The notes below the pieces were generated by a model. That model was not told the origin of the DNA, searched no databases, and saw only the letters and a list, made by a program, of their open reading frames with translations. This document shows positions 10,286-19,725 of a stretch of 64,000 bases of DNA, piece after piece. Source of the stretch: Bradyrhizobiaceae bacterium (GTDB lineage: Bacteria > Pseudomonadota > Alphaproteobacteria > Rhizobiales > Xanthobacteraceae). The stretch covers positions 186,001 through 250,000 of the forward strand of contig RXJJ01000015.1 in the NCBI GenBank assembly GCA_003963145.1, written 5' to 3'. A program made the translations under genes and the position numbers. How positions within the stretch are numbered: position 1 is the stretch's first letter; each line of letters starts with the position of its first letter.

Positions 10286-11154
10286 CAGCCGGCCTTTCGT
10301 GTGCGCGCCTTGGAGCGGGTTGCTTTCTTGGTGGTGCGCTGGGGTGCGCGGGCGCTACGCCGCGCGGTGTTGCCGGATTCGCCCTTGAGACTCTGACGAA
10401 GCGCGTCCATCAGGTTGATGACGTTGTCCGTCTTGCGCGGCGTTGACGGAGCCTTGATCGTCTCGCCGTTGCGCTTGCGGTTGATGAGATCGGTCAGCGC
10501 GTCTTCGTAATGATCCTCGAAGCGGTTCGGATCGAACTCGCCGGTCTTGGTCTCGACAATGTGCTTGGCGAGATCGAGCATCTCCTTGGTCACTTTGACG
10601 TCCTTGATGTCGTCAAAATACTCGTGCTCGTCGCGCACCTCATAGGGATAGCGCAAGAGGGTGCCGATCAGGCCCTTCTCCATCGGCTCCAGCGCGATGA
10701 TGTGCTCGCGGCTGGTGAGCACGACGCGGCCGAGCGCGACCATGTCCATCGCGCGGATGGTCTCGCGGATCACGGCATAGGCGTCATGGCCGACCTTGCC
10801 GTCGGGAACGATATAATAGGGGCGGATCAGATAGCGGTTGTCGATTTCCGAACGCGGCACGAATTCGTCGATGTCGATGGTGTGCGTGGATTCGAGCGCG
10901 ATGTTCTCAAGCTCGTCCTTGCTGACCTCGATATAGGTGTCGGTGTCGACCTTGTAGCCCTTGACGATATCCCCCGGCTCGACCTCGTCGCCGGTCTCGG
11001 CATCGACCTTGGCGTATTTGATCCGGTGCCCGGTATTCTTGTTGATCTGATTGAAACTGATTTTTTCGGTTTCCGACGTCGCAGGGAAAAGAGCGACGGG
11101 GCAATTGACCAGCGAGAGGCGCAGAAAGCCCTTCCAATTCGCGCGCGGTGCCAC
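10285..11154 (-). CDS. ku: Ku protein (bacterial non-homologous end joining)
   Basis: MAPRANWKGFLRLSLVNCPVALFPATSETEKISFNQINKNTGHRIKYAKVDAETGDEV, TREHIIALEPMEKGLIGTLLRYPYEVR; basic C-terminal tail. Confidence 0.96.
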   Translation of the reverse strand: MAPRANWKGFLRLSLVNCPVALFPATSETEKISFNQINKNTGHRIKYAKVDAETGDEVEPGDIVKGYKVDTDTYIEVSKDELENIALESTHTIDIDEFVPRSEIDNRYLIRPYYIVPDGKVGHDAYAVIRETIRAMDMVALGRVVLTSREHIIALEPMEKGLIGTLLRYPYEVRDEHEYFDDIKDVKVTKEMLDLAKHIVETKTGEFDPNRFEDHYEDALTDLINRKRNGETIKAPSTPRKTDNVINLMDALRQSLKGESGNTARRSARAPQRTTKKATRSKARTRKAG

Positions 11155-11216
11155 AGCAATACTCCGTACAAGTGACCACGCGACTCAATAGGAACGCCCG
11201 CTTTTGGTTCCATGAT

Positions 11217-11888
11217 TTAGCGCAAGTTCTGCGGGCGTTCCTGATCTGTCCCGTTGTCGTCAAGCGCGGCCATGCGCTCCGCGGCGGCAAGGTCGTCGGG
11301 GGCATTGATATTAAAGAAGGGATCGAACGGCGTTGCCGGCCATTCAACCGTCGCGAGCGGGTAGCGCGCGATCCATTCGCTGACCCTGCTGATCTTCTCT
11401 TCGCTCAGTGCGCGGCGAAGATCCTCGCGCAAGTCCATGCTCCACAATGCGACGACGTGATGCACATGCCCGCCGGATGCCGCGACCGCGATCTGCGCAT
11501 TTTGCGCGCGCCGCCCGGCGTCGAGCCGTGCGACGAGGTCGCGCGGCAGGAATGGCGTGTCGGCGGGCACAGTCATGATCCAGTGCGCGTCCGGCCGCCT
11601 TGCCGCTACATGATCCATGCCCGCGAGGATACCGGCGAGGGGCCCGGCGAAGCCGCCGATGCTGTCGGCGGCGACCGGAAGCCCGAAGGGCGTGAAGCGT
11701 GCCGGATCGCCATTGGCGTTGAGGACGAGGCCGTCGCATTGCGGGGCCATGCGCGCGATCACGCGGCTCAGGATGCTGCGTCCGCCGATTTCGCGCAGCG
11801 GTTTGTCGCCGCCGCCGATGCGGCGTGCCAGTCCGCCCGCGAGCAGGACGCCGGGCGGTTTCAGAGACTGATCCGTGGCCTTGCCCAA
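11217..11888 (-). CDS. mobA: Molybdenum cofactor guanylyltransferase
   Basis: GVLLAGGLARRIGGGDKPL, LVLNANGD; divergent from mobB. Confidence 0.93.
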   Translation of the reverse strand: MGKATDQSLKPPGVLLAGGLARRIGGGDKPLREIGGRSILSRVIARMAPQCDGLVLNANGDPARFTPFGLPVAADSIGGFAGPLAGILAGMDHVAARRPDAHWIMTVPADTPFLPRDLVARLDAGRRAQNAQIAVAASGGHVHHVVALWSMDLREDLRRALSEEKISRVSEWIARYPLATVEWPATPFDPFFNINAPDDLAAAERMAALDDNGTDQERPQNLR

Positions 11889-11978
11889 ATCGTCACTCCG
11901 GTTCTTGGCTCTTCATGTGCCGGCGCATTTTCGCTGGCCGCGGTGGCGCGACATATTATAAGGGCGCCGGAGGATGCG

Positions 11979-12506
11979 ATGAAAGTCATCGGTTTCGCAG
12001 GATGGAGCGGGGCGGGCAAGACGACCCTGCTGTCGCGCCTTATACCGCGCCTGATCGCGGACGGTCTGCGCGTCTCGGTGATCAAGCATGCCCATCATAA
12101 ATTCGATGTCGATGTGCCGGGCAAGGATTCATGGGTTCATCGTCAGGCGGGGGCCACCGAGGTGCTGGTGACCTCGGGCAATCGCTGGGCGCTGATGCAC
12201 GAGTTGCGCGGTGCGCCGGAGCCGTCGTTGCGCGAGCTCATCGGCAAGATGGCGAATGTCGATCTCGTTGTGGTCGAGGGATTCAAGACCGAGCCCTTGC
12301 GCAAGATCGAAGTCTACCGCGCGGCCAACGGCAAGCCCGCTTTGTATCCCGCCGACCCATGGATTGCGGGTCTTGTCACCGATGCCGATCTCGCGACCGA
12401 TCTGCCGCGCGCCCATCTCGATGACATCGAGGCCGTGGCGGCCATGACGACGACTCTGGCGATGCGCGCGGACGAGATTTTCGCCCGCTCCACCGTGAAA
12501 GTCTGA
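11979..12506 (+). CDS. mobB: Molybdopterin-guanine dinucleotide biosynthesis adaptor MobB
   Basis: MKVIGFAGWSGAGKTTLLSRLIPRL (P-loop), VIKHAHHKFDVDVPGKDSWVHRQAGA, VVVEGFK; start corrected from longer ORF. Confidence 0.95.
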   Translation: MKVIGFAGWSGAGKTTLLSRLIPRLIADGLRVSVIKHAHHKFDVDVPGKDSWVHRQAGATEVLVTSGNRWALMHELRGAPEPSLRELIGKMANVDLVVVEGFKTEPLRKIEVYRAANGKPALYPADPWIAGLVTDADLATDLPRAHLDDIEAVAAMTTTLAMRADEIFARSTVKV

Positions 12507-12511
12507 ACCGA

Positions 12512-12781
12512 ATGCCCGGCCAGGTGTCAGACAAATCCGCCACGCGCCTGCTCGATTTGACCGGCCTTAAATGCCCGCTGCCGGTGCTGCGCACGCGAAG
12601 GGCGCTCAGAACCCTGGCGCAAGGTGAGCGCCTTGAGGTTCACTGCACCGACCCGCTTGCGGCGATCGACATTCCCCATTTGATTCAGCAGACCGGCGAT
12701 CGCGTCGAGATGCTCAGGCGCGATGAGGGTGGCACTGTCTTTCTGATCGAGAAGATCGGCAGCGATACGATCTCCGATTGA
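12512..12781 (+). CDS. TusA-family sulfur carrier/sulfurtransferase
   Basis: LDLTGLKCPLPVLRTRRALRTL (CPxP motif), TDPLAAIDIPHLIQQTGDRVE. Confidence 0.92.
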   Translation: MPGQVSDKSATRLLDLTGLKCPLPVLRTRRALRTLAQGERLEVHCTDPLAAIDIPHLIQQTGDRVEMLRRDEGGTVFLIEKIGSDTISD

Positions 12782-13022
12782 ACCCAAATGCTGCGACTGC
12801 ACAATAAACCCTTTTAAAAACGCTACCTTTGGACTATCGACACCGCCTGTCGCATCTGACTGAATCAATATTTAAACCGTTGGAATCGCGCATTCGCGTC
12901 TCGAAACAATTGAGCGCGACGGATGAAGTCTGGTCTAATGGGGTTGTCATAGGGAGCTATGGCAGGGGACATTTCGCAAAAACAGACACGCCTGAAATGG
13001 CGGGGTTTTGGGGAGGACAACA

Positions 13023-14681
13023 ATGACGGCAGTTGGACAGGCGGGCACCGCACCCGTAACGAATGCGGGTATCCTTGATCGTGAACGGATCATCGCAAGA
13101 GCGGGCTTCAACCGTTGGCTGGTGCCGCCGGCCGCGCTCTGTATCCATCTTTGTATCGGCATGGCTTACGGCTTCTCGGTGTTCTGGCTGCCGCTCTCGC
13201 GCGCAATCGGCCTGACCGCGCCGAAGGCTTGTCCGGATATCTCGCTCTTCCAGGAACTGTTCACCACGACGTGCGACTGGAAGGTCGCGAGCCTCGGCTG
13301 GATGTACACCCTGTTCTTCGTGCTGCTCGGCATCTCGGCGGCGATCTGGGGCGGCTGGCTCGAACGTGCAGGCCCCCGCAAGGCGGGTTTCGTTGCAGCC
13401 TGCTGCTGGGGTGGCGGTTTGCTCCTCGGCGCGCTCGGCATTTACATTCACCAGTTGTGGTTGCTTTGGCTCGGCTCTGGCGTCATCGGCGGCATCGGCC
13501 TCGGCCTCGGCTACATTTCGCCGGTGTCCACTCTGGTGAAATGGTTTCCCGATCGCCGCGGCATGGCGACCGGCATGGCCATCATGGGTTTTGGCGGCGG
13601 CGCGATGATCGGCTCGCCTCTTGCGAACCTTCTTATCAATTACTTCAAGACCCCGACCGACGTCGGTGTGTGGCCGACTTTCTTCGTCATGGGCCTCATC
13701 TATTTCGTGTTCATGATGATCGGCGCGTTCTCTTACCGTATCCCGCCCGCAGGCTGGGTCCCGGAAGGATTCGTTCCTCCGGCCAAGGCCAACGCGATGA
13801 TCACGACCAAGAACGTGCATCTCAACAACGCGCACAAGACGCCGCAGTTCTGGCTGATCTGGCTCGTGCTGTGCATGAATGTGTCGGCGGGCATTGGCGT
13901 GATCGGCATGGCTTCGCCGATGCTGCAGGAAATCTTCGCCGGCAAGCTGATCGGTCTGCCGGATGTCGGTTTCAACGCGCTTGACGTCACGCAGAAAGCG
14001 ACGATCGCGGGCATCGCCGCGGGCTTCGCCGGCCTGCTGTCGCTGTTCAACATCGTCGGCCGCTTCTTCTGGGCCTCGCTGTCGGACAAGATGGGACGCA
14101 AGAACACCTATTACACGTTCTTCATCCTCGGCATCGTGCTGTACGCGCTCGCGCCGACGTTTGCGGCGATGGGATCGAAGCTCCTGTTTGTGCTCGCCTT
14201 CGGCATCATCCTGTCGATGTATGGCGGTGGCTTCGCGACGGTGCCGGCCTATCTCGCCGACATGTTCGGCACGCAGTTCGTGGGCGCCATCCATGGCCGC
14301 TTGCTGACGGCGTGGTCGACCGCGGGCATCATCGGCCCGGTGGTCGTGAACTACATCCGCGAATTCCAGCTCGCGGCCGGCGTTCCGCGCGATCAGCTCT
14401 ACAACACCACCATGTATATCCTGTGCGGAATGCTTCTGATTGGCTTGATCTGCAATTACCTCATCAAGCCGGTCGATCCGAAGTGGCACATGAGCGATGC
14501 CGAGGTCGCGAAACTTCAGGCGTCCACGGCCGCGGCCGGCGCGACCACGAAGTCCGGTTCCTATGGAATCGGATTCGGCGGTCTCGACGCCAAGGCCGCC
14601 TTGTTCTGGGCTTTCGTCGGCATCCCGCTCGCGTGGGGTGTTTACAAGACCCTCGAGAGCGCGGTGAAGATTTTCCACTAG
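13023..14681 (+). CDS. MFS transporter, OFA (oxalate/formate antiporter) family
   Basis: RWLVPPAALCIHLCIGMAYGFSVFWLPLSRAIG..., GWLERAGPRKAGFVAACCWGGG, WFPDRRGMATGMAIMGFGGGAMIGSPL, RFFWASLSDKMGRKNTYY. Confidence 0.9.
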   Translation: MTAVGQAGTAPVTNAGILDRERIIARAGFNRWLVPPAALCIHLCIGMAYGFSVFWLPLSRAIGLTAPKACPDISLFQELFTTTCDWKVASLGWMYTLFFVLLGISAAIWGGWLERAGPRKAGFVAACCWGGGLLLGALGIYIHQLWLLWLGSGVIGGIGLGLGYISPVSTLVKWFPDRRGMATGMAIMGFGGGAMIGSPLANLLINYFKTPTDVGVWPTFFVMGLIYFVFMMIGAFSYRIPPAGWVPEGFVPPAKANAMITTKNVHLNNAHKTPQFWLIWLVLCMNVSAGIGVIGMASPMLQEIFAGKLIGLPDVGFNALDVTQKATIAGIAAGFAGLLSLFNIVGRFFWASLSDKMGRKNTYYTFFILGIVLYALAPTFAAMGSKLLFVLAFGIILSMYGGGFATVPAYLADMFGTQFVGAIHGRLLTAWSTAGIIGPVVVNYIREFQLAAGVPRDQLYNTTMYILCGMLLIGLICNYLIKPVDPKWHMSDAEVAKLQASTAAAGATTKSGSYGIGFGGLDAKAALFWAFVGIPLAWGVYKTLESAVKIFH

Positions 14682-14700
14682 TATTGACCGAAAGCGATCA

Positions 14701-14736
14701 GGCCGCGGTGTCACTGGCACCGCGGCCTTTTCTTTT
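14701..14736 (+). terminator. Rho-independent terminator after the OFA transporter
   Basis: GGCCGCGGTG-tcactgg-CACCGCGGCC (perfect 10-bp stem) followed by TTTTCTTTT. Confidence 0.93.
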
Positions 14737-14845
14737 GCCATTTTTGGTCTTGGTCTTGTCGGCAGCGGTCTTGTTTTCGAAATCGGGAACCTTTTCGCTG
14801 CACTGCAGTTGATATGACAACTTAAAACGGCATTGGAGCACATTG

Positions 14846-15058
14846 ATGGACGACGTCATCGATCGCGTGATGAATACATTCGCCATGATGCGCAATGTTG
14901 ATGGCGCCACGCTTGAAGAAGCCAAGCCCAAGCTGCAGAGCTATCTGGATACGCTGACGTCGGCCGGCCAGAAGGACGAGCAGCGGCTCGCCGTCTACGG
15001 TCTCGCCTATATGCGCGAATTGCACGATGGCCCGGCCAACGGTGCCAGCGGCTGCTGA
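14846..15058 (+). CDS. Small conserved-looking hypothetical protein
   Basis: MDDVIDRVMNTFAMMRNVDGATLEEAKPKLQSYLDTLTSAGQKDEQRLAVYGLAYMRELHDGPANGASGC; isolated between gene blocks. Confidence 0.6.
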   Translation: MDDVIDRVMNTFAMMRNVDGATLEEAKPKLQSYLDTLTSAGQKDEQRLAVYGLAYMRELHDGPANGASGC

Positions 15059-15066
15059 TATGGATG

Positions 15067-15119
15067 TCATCCCCGAAAGCTGGGTCCCCGCCTTCGCGGG
15101 GACGACAATCGGGATGATC
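15067..15119. repeat. Palindromic repeat element containing CCCCGCCTTCGCGGGG (copy 2)
   Basis: 15086-15101 exact copy of 9810-9825, flanked by catCCCCGA...TCGGGatg outer arms. Confidence 0.7.
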
Positions 15120-15134
15120 CCAAATTAAGTCGTC

Positions 15135-16448
15135 TCAGTGCAGTTTCACGGGCGGCAGCGTGGTGCGGCGCAGCCGGTCGGCAATGAACAGGGCGGTCGC
15201 GCGCAGCCAGCCATGCAGTGCCACCCGGTGCATGTGATAGAGCGAAACATAAAGAAGCTTCGCGATCGTGCCGTACGCCGGAAACACCGAGTTGTCCCGC
15301 CGTAGCGCCGGAAACTCGCAGGCTGCCTCGTTGATGCCGAGCGACACAAGGGTTCCGCGCGGCTTGAACAGGAACGGGCCGACGGTTTCGCCAACGAGCC
15401 GCCTTTCCAGTGCCTTTGTGAGATAGCTTGCCTGCTGATGCGCGGCCTGTGCTGTCGGCGGGACGGTGCCCTTGCCGATGTGCGAGGGGGCGGCGGCGCA
15501 ATCGCCCATCGCGAAGATATCGCTGACGCCCACGCAGGCGAGGTGATCGTCCACAACGATGCGCTTGCCGGCGGACAGCGTCAGCCCTTTCAGCGAGCCG
15601 ATCACGTCGTGTCCTGCGACGCCGGAGGCCCAGACCTTGATCTCGCAGGGGACGATGCCGCCTCCGCTCAGATGCAGCGCGTCCGCCGTGACGCGATCGA
15701 CGCCCTTGCCGAGCACTACATTCACTCCGAGCTTCTCCAGAACCTTCATGGCGTGTTTGGAGGTGGCGGGATCGACCGCAGGCAAAATACGGTTCGCCAT
15801 GTCGACCAGGGTAATGTCGAGCTTGCCTGCCGCGCCGAGGCCGCCCCAGCGCTCCATCGCGTGAACCGCGTGATGCAATTCGGCCGCGAGTTCGACGCCG
15901 GTGGCGCCGGCGCCGACGATGCCGACGCGCACGCGGTCGAGCAGGCCGGCTCCGACGCGGATCGCCGCTTCGAGGAATTCGCGCTGCAGCCGCATCGCCT
16001 GCGCCGGGCTGTCGAGCATGTGGCAGTATTCGAGCACGCCGGGAATGTTGAAGTCGTTGACGCGGCTGCCGAGCGCCAGCACCAGCGTATCGTAAGGCAG
16101 AACGCGCGTGCCGAGCACTTCCGCGCCGGTGTCGGGGCTGAGCACGGGATCGAGCGTGATGGTTTTCGTGGCCGGATCGAGAGCGTTCAATCCGCCAAGC
16201 ATGAACTCAAAACCATGCACGCAGCCATGGGCAAGATAGTTCGTTTCATCATCGCCGCTGCCGATCAGACCGGCGGCGACTTCATGCAGCCGCGGTTTCC
16301 ATAGATGCGCCGGGTTGCGGTCCACCAGCGTGACCTGCGCCGCTGAGCGCCGCAGCCGATGGCCGAGCCGGGTTGCAAGCTCGAGACCTCCGGCACCGCC
16401 GCCGACAATGATGATTCGATGCCGTTCGGCAGGAAGCGGAGTGGCCAT
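15135..16448 (-). CDS. NAD(P)/FAD-dependent oxidoreductase, type II NADH dehydrogenase-like
   Basis: IIIVGGGAGGLELATRLGHRL, LVDRNPAHLWKPRLHEVAAG, VGIVGAGATGVELAAELHH, FAMGDCAA. Confidence 0.9.
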   Translation of the reverse strand: MATPLPAERHRIIIVGGGAGGLELATRLGHRLRRSAAQVTLVDRNPAHLWKPRLHEVAAGLIGSGDDETNYLAHGCVHGFEFMLGGLNALDPATKTITLDPVLSPDTGAEVLGTRVLPYDTLVLALGSRVNDFNIPGVLEYCHMLDSPAQAMRLQREFLEAAIRVGAGLLDRVRVGIVGAGATGVELAAELHHAVHAMERWGGLGAAGKLDITLVDMANRILPAVDPATSKHAMKVLEKLGVNVVLGKGVDRVTADALHLSGGGIVPCEIKVWASGVAGHDVIGSLKGLTLSAGKRIVVDDHLACVGVSDIFAMGDCAAAPSHIGKGTVPPTAQAAHQQASYLTKALERRLVGETVGPFLFKPRGTLVSLGINEAACEFPALRRDNSVFPAYGTIAKLLYVSLYHMHRVALHGWLRATALFIADRLRRTTLPPVKLH

Positions 16449-16577
16449 GTCTGTGTTCCAGCGCCTTTCCGGTGGCGGGTTCTTCCCGTATGAGAAGCAC
16501 GGCGATCATAATACCTTAATTCCGCCGGGTTCCATGCTCGCTATGCCCGGTCCATTGTTGCACAGGAAAAGCAGGTT

Positions 16578-17321
16578 TTGGGACCTCGCACGGCCTACAT
16601 CGTGATCGTTGTCGTGGTGCTGGTGACGGCGTCGGTTGCGGCGCTGATTCTGCTTGGCAATCCATTTCTGTCCGGCGATTCACGGATGCAGTCTGCGGAG
16701 GCGGCCACAGAGCCGGCGGTATCCGCACCGGCGGTGGCGGAGTCACCGGCCGCGCTTCCACAGCGCGCCGCCAGCGCAGTTCCCGCTGCAGAAAAGGCGG
16801 GCAGCAATGTCTCGGGCGTGAGGTCGAATACGCAGGCCAAGGGCGATCGGCTGCTGGCGCCGATGCCACCACCGGAAGATCCGGCGAAAATCGGCCCGCC
16901 CAGTCTCAGTCTCGAATCGGCACGGCAATATCTTCTGGCGCCTGCGGCGGGCATCAAGTTCAGAACCGTGTTCCGCATGAAGCAGACCACGGCACTGCTC
17001 GACGACAAGCAGATCATCAGCATCAAGCGCCGTCTGAAACTCACGGCCGCGCAGGAGAAATTCTGGCCACCGGTGGAAATCGCGCTGCGCGAGGTCGTGC
17101 AATATGTCTATAGCCAGCGCGGTCAGCCGCTCGGCAAGGCGATTGATCCCAACAGCGACCAGGTGAAGCGGCTGATGGCGGCGGCGACGCCATTCCTCGC
17201 GCATCTGCGCGAGGATCAGAAAAACGAAATTATTTCGCTGACGCGCATGGCGGGGCTCGGCTCGCAATTGCCCGGCCAGAAGGAACAGAAAGAGCCCAAA
17301 GAGCAGGCGCAGAACCAGTAA
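16578..17321 (+). CDS. Membrane-anchored LTxxQ (Spy/CpxP-like) family protein
   Basis: N-terminal TM helix; DKQIISIKRRLKLTAAQEKFWPPVEIALREVV in the C-terminal half. Confidence 0.6.
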   Translation: MGPRTAYIVIVVVVLVTASVAALILLGNPFLSGDSRMQSAEAATEPAVSAPAVAESPAALPQRAASAVPAAEKAGSNVSGVRSNTQAKGDRLLAPMPPPEDPAKIGPPSLSLESARQYLLAPAAGIKFRTVFRMKQTTALLDDKQIISIKRRLKLTAAQEKFWPPVEIALREVVQYVYSQRGQPLGKAIDPNSDQVKRLMAAATPFLAHLREDQKNEIISLTRMAGLGSQLPGQKEQKEPKEQAQNQ

Positions 17322-17324
17322 GCG

Positions 17325-18566
17325 TCAGCCGGCCAGAGACAGCACCGTGTGCAGCAGCACGTTGGCGCCCGCCGCGCAGTCGGCCTGCGTGGCGTCTTCC
17401 AGTTCGTTGTGGCTGACGCCGTCCTTGCAGGGTACGAAGATCATCGCCGCGGGCATCACCGCATTGAGATTGCAGGCATCGTGGCCGGCGCCCGAGGTGA
17501 TGCGGCGACTGGCGTAGCCGAGCGTGTCGCTGGCTTTTTGCACGGCTTCGACAAGGCGCGGATCGAACACGGACGGCTCCTTGCGCCAGAAACGGTCGAG
17601 TTTGATCTCGACCCTGCGGCGTTTTGCGATGTCGCCGACGGCCTTCTGAAATTCGCTGTCCAGCAAGTCCAGCGTCTTGGAGGAGGGGCTGCGGAATTCG
17701 GCGGTGAAGGTGAGATCGCCCGCGATGACGTTGCGCGAAGGATTTTCGATTACCGTCTCGCCGAGGGTGCCGACGGCGTCAGGGCCGTTCTCCTTTGCGA
17801 TCCGTTCGACCGTCAGCACGACTTCGGACAGGGCGGCGAGAGCGTCGCGGCGCAGCGGCATGGGCGTCGTGCCGGCGTGGGCGGCGAAACCGTGGATTTC
17901 ACCATTATACCAGACAATGCCCTGGCCGCGGTCGACCACGCCGATGGTTTTGTGCTCGGCTTCCAGCAGCGGCCCCTGTTCGATGTGAAGTTCGACGAAG
18001 GCGGAGAATTTGCGCTGCCCGACGGGTTCGCTGCCGTCATAGCCGATGGCTTTCAGCGCCTGTGCGACACTGACGCCCTCGGCATCGCGGCGGGAGAGAA
18101 TGTCCTCCGGCGTATATTCTCCGGCGTAGGAGGCCGAGGCCATCATCGCAGGCGCGAAACGCGAGCCTTCTTCGTTGGTCCAGTTGACGATGCAGAGCGG
18201 CGCGTCCGTCTCGATCCCGGCGTCGTTCAGCGTGCGAACGACTTCAAGCGCGGCCAGCGTGCCGAGCATGCCGTCGAACTTGCCGCCGGTCGGCTGGGTA
18301 TCGAGATGCGAGCCGAGGCCGACAGGCGCTTTCGACATGTCGCGGCCCTTGCGGATCGCGAACATGGTGCCGAGCGCATCGACATGCACCTCGCAGCCGG
18401 CCGCTTCGCAGGCATCGCGAAACCAGTCGCGGACCTGCCGGTCCTCCTCGCTCAGCGTCAGGCGTTTGACGCCGCCTTTCGGGGTGCCGCCGAATTTCGC
18501 GGTGTCGTGAATGTCGCGCCACAGACGGGCGGAATCGATCTGAAGATTGGTCTTGGTTTCGCTCAT
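17325..18566 (-). CDS. M20-family Zn-dependent hydrolase (N-carbamoyl-L-amino acid hydrolase / allantoate / ureidoglycolate amidohydrolase type)
   Basis: GLGSHLDTQPTGGKFDGMLG, WTNEEGSRFAPAMMAS, VELHIEQGPLLE, SGAGHDACNLNAVMPAAMIFVPCKDGVSHNELE; start set at MSETKTNLQ. Confidence 0.92.
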   Translation of the reverse strand: MSETKTNLQIDSARLWRDIHDTAKFGGTPKGGVKRLTLSEEDRQVRDWFRDACEAAGCEVHVDALGTMFAIRKGRDMSKAPVGLGSHLDTQPTGGKFDGMLGTLAALEVVRTLNDAGIETDAPLCIVNWTNEEGSRFAPAMMASASYAGEYTPEDILSRRDAEGVSVAQALKAIGYDGSEPVGQRKFSAFVELHIEQGPLLEAEHKTIGVVDRGQGIVWYNGEIHGFAAHAGTTPMPLRRDALAALSEVVLTVERIAKENGPDAVGTLGETVIENPSRNVIAGDLTFTAEFRSPSSKTLDLLDSEFQKAVGDIAKRRRVEIKLDRFWRKEPSVFDPRLVEAVQKASDTLGYASRRITSGAGHDACNLNAVMPAAMIFVPCKDGVSHNELEDATQADCAAGANVLLHTVLSLAG

Positions 18567-18573
18567 GGGATAT

Positions 18574-19683
18574 TCACCAGCCGCGCGCGACGCGCCACAC
18601 GGCCTCGACCTTGCCACTGCGGGCGGCGACGATCCAGTCATGCAGATTGACGGTCGGATCGCAATGCCCCGGAACGAGGCGAAGCCGATCGCCGATCGCA
18701 ATCGTCCCAGGCGGCGCGATTTCGATCTGGCCGTGTTCGTCGGTCGCCTTGACATAGGTCACGCCGTCGCGTCCGAACACCAGCGGCAGCCCGCTTTCGA
18801 GACTCATCGATTTCAGTCCGGCATCGCACACCGCGCGCGTGGGCGCGGCATGGCTGATGACGGTCGTGAGAATGAAAAGAGCGTTGACGAAGGGCGAAGC
18901 CGTTTCGTTACGCATGTAATCGGCGTCCATCAGCGCATAGGACCCGCATTGCAGCTCTGTGTAGATGCCGCTGGCCAGCTCGTTCTCCCAGGTGCCGGTG
19001 CCCGCGCCGGCGATGACGTCGCAGGGCAAACCGGCCGCGCGCAGCATCTCGGCGGTGGTTCGCGCCATCTCCGCCGCGCGCGCAATGGCCGCCTTGCGTT
19101 CCTCGGGCTTGCGCAGGTGCTGCGCGCCTCCGTGATAGGCCTGCAATCCCGCGAAACGCAGTCCCGCTTTGCCCGCGATATATTGAGCGAGCTTCACGGC
19201 TTCGTCGCCGGGTGCGATGCCGCAGCGGCCCATGCCGATGTCGATCTCCACCAGCACGTCGAGTGTCACGCCTTCCCGGCTCGCGGCGGCGGAGAGAATA
19301 TCGGCCTGGGTCGGGTGATCGACGCAGACGCCGACCTTTGCCTTGTGCGCCAGCGCCGCCAGCCGTCGTGCCTTGTCGCTGGCCACGATCTCGTTCGACA
19401 GCAGCACAGATGAAATACCGCCCGCGACCATTGCCTCGGCCTCGGCCACATTCTGGCAGCAGATCCGCGAACCGCCCGCCGCCATCTGCATCCGCGCGAT
19501 CTCGACGCATTTGTGCGCCTTGGCGTGCGGCGTCGCGGTCACGCCGTTCGGATTGCCCTTCACGCGGTCCGCCAGCATCGCGATGTTCTTTTCCAGCGCG
19601 TCGAGATCGACGATCAGCGCCGGGGTCGTGACCTGGTCGAGGCTCATGCCGGGCTCGGCGGGAGGGCGGGTCGGCATCGGCAA
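18574..19683 (-). CDS. DSD1-family PLP enzyme (D-threonine / 3-hydroxyaspartate aldolase-like)
   Basis: TPALIVDLDALEKNIAMLAD, TPHAKAHKCVEIARMQ, VEIDIGMGRCGI, C-terminal metal-site region VPGHCDPTVNLHDWIV. Confidence 0.9.
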   Translation of the reverse strand: MPMPTRPPAEPGMSLDQVTTPALIVDLDALEKNIAMLADRVKGNPNGVTATPHAKAHKCVEIARMQMAAGGSRICCQNVAEAEAMVAGGISSVLLSNEIVASDKARRLAALAHKAKVGVCVDHPTQADILSAAASREGVTLDVLVEIDIGMGRCGIAPGDEAVKLAQYIAGKAGLRFAGLQAYHGGAQHLRKPEERKAAIARAAEMARTTAEMLRAAGLPCDVIAGAGTGTWENELASGIYTELQCGSYALMDADYMRNETASPFVNALFILTTVISHAAPTRAVCDAGLKSMSLESGLPLVFGRDGVTYVKATDEHGQIEIAPPGTIAIGDRLRLVPGHCDPTVNLHDWIVAARSGKVEAVWRVARGW

Positions 19684-19725
19684 TCCTTGATCGGCAATCT
19701 TAGAGACGACAAGTCCTCGGAACGA

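Noticed and set aside
12957-14843. 628-aa antisense ORF opposite the OFA transporter
   Set aside because: Charged low-complexity shadow ORF; the + strand is a clear MFS protein followed by a terminator.
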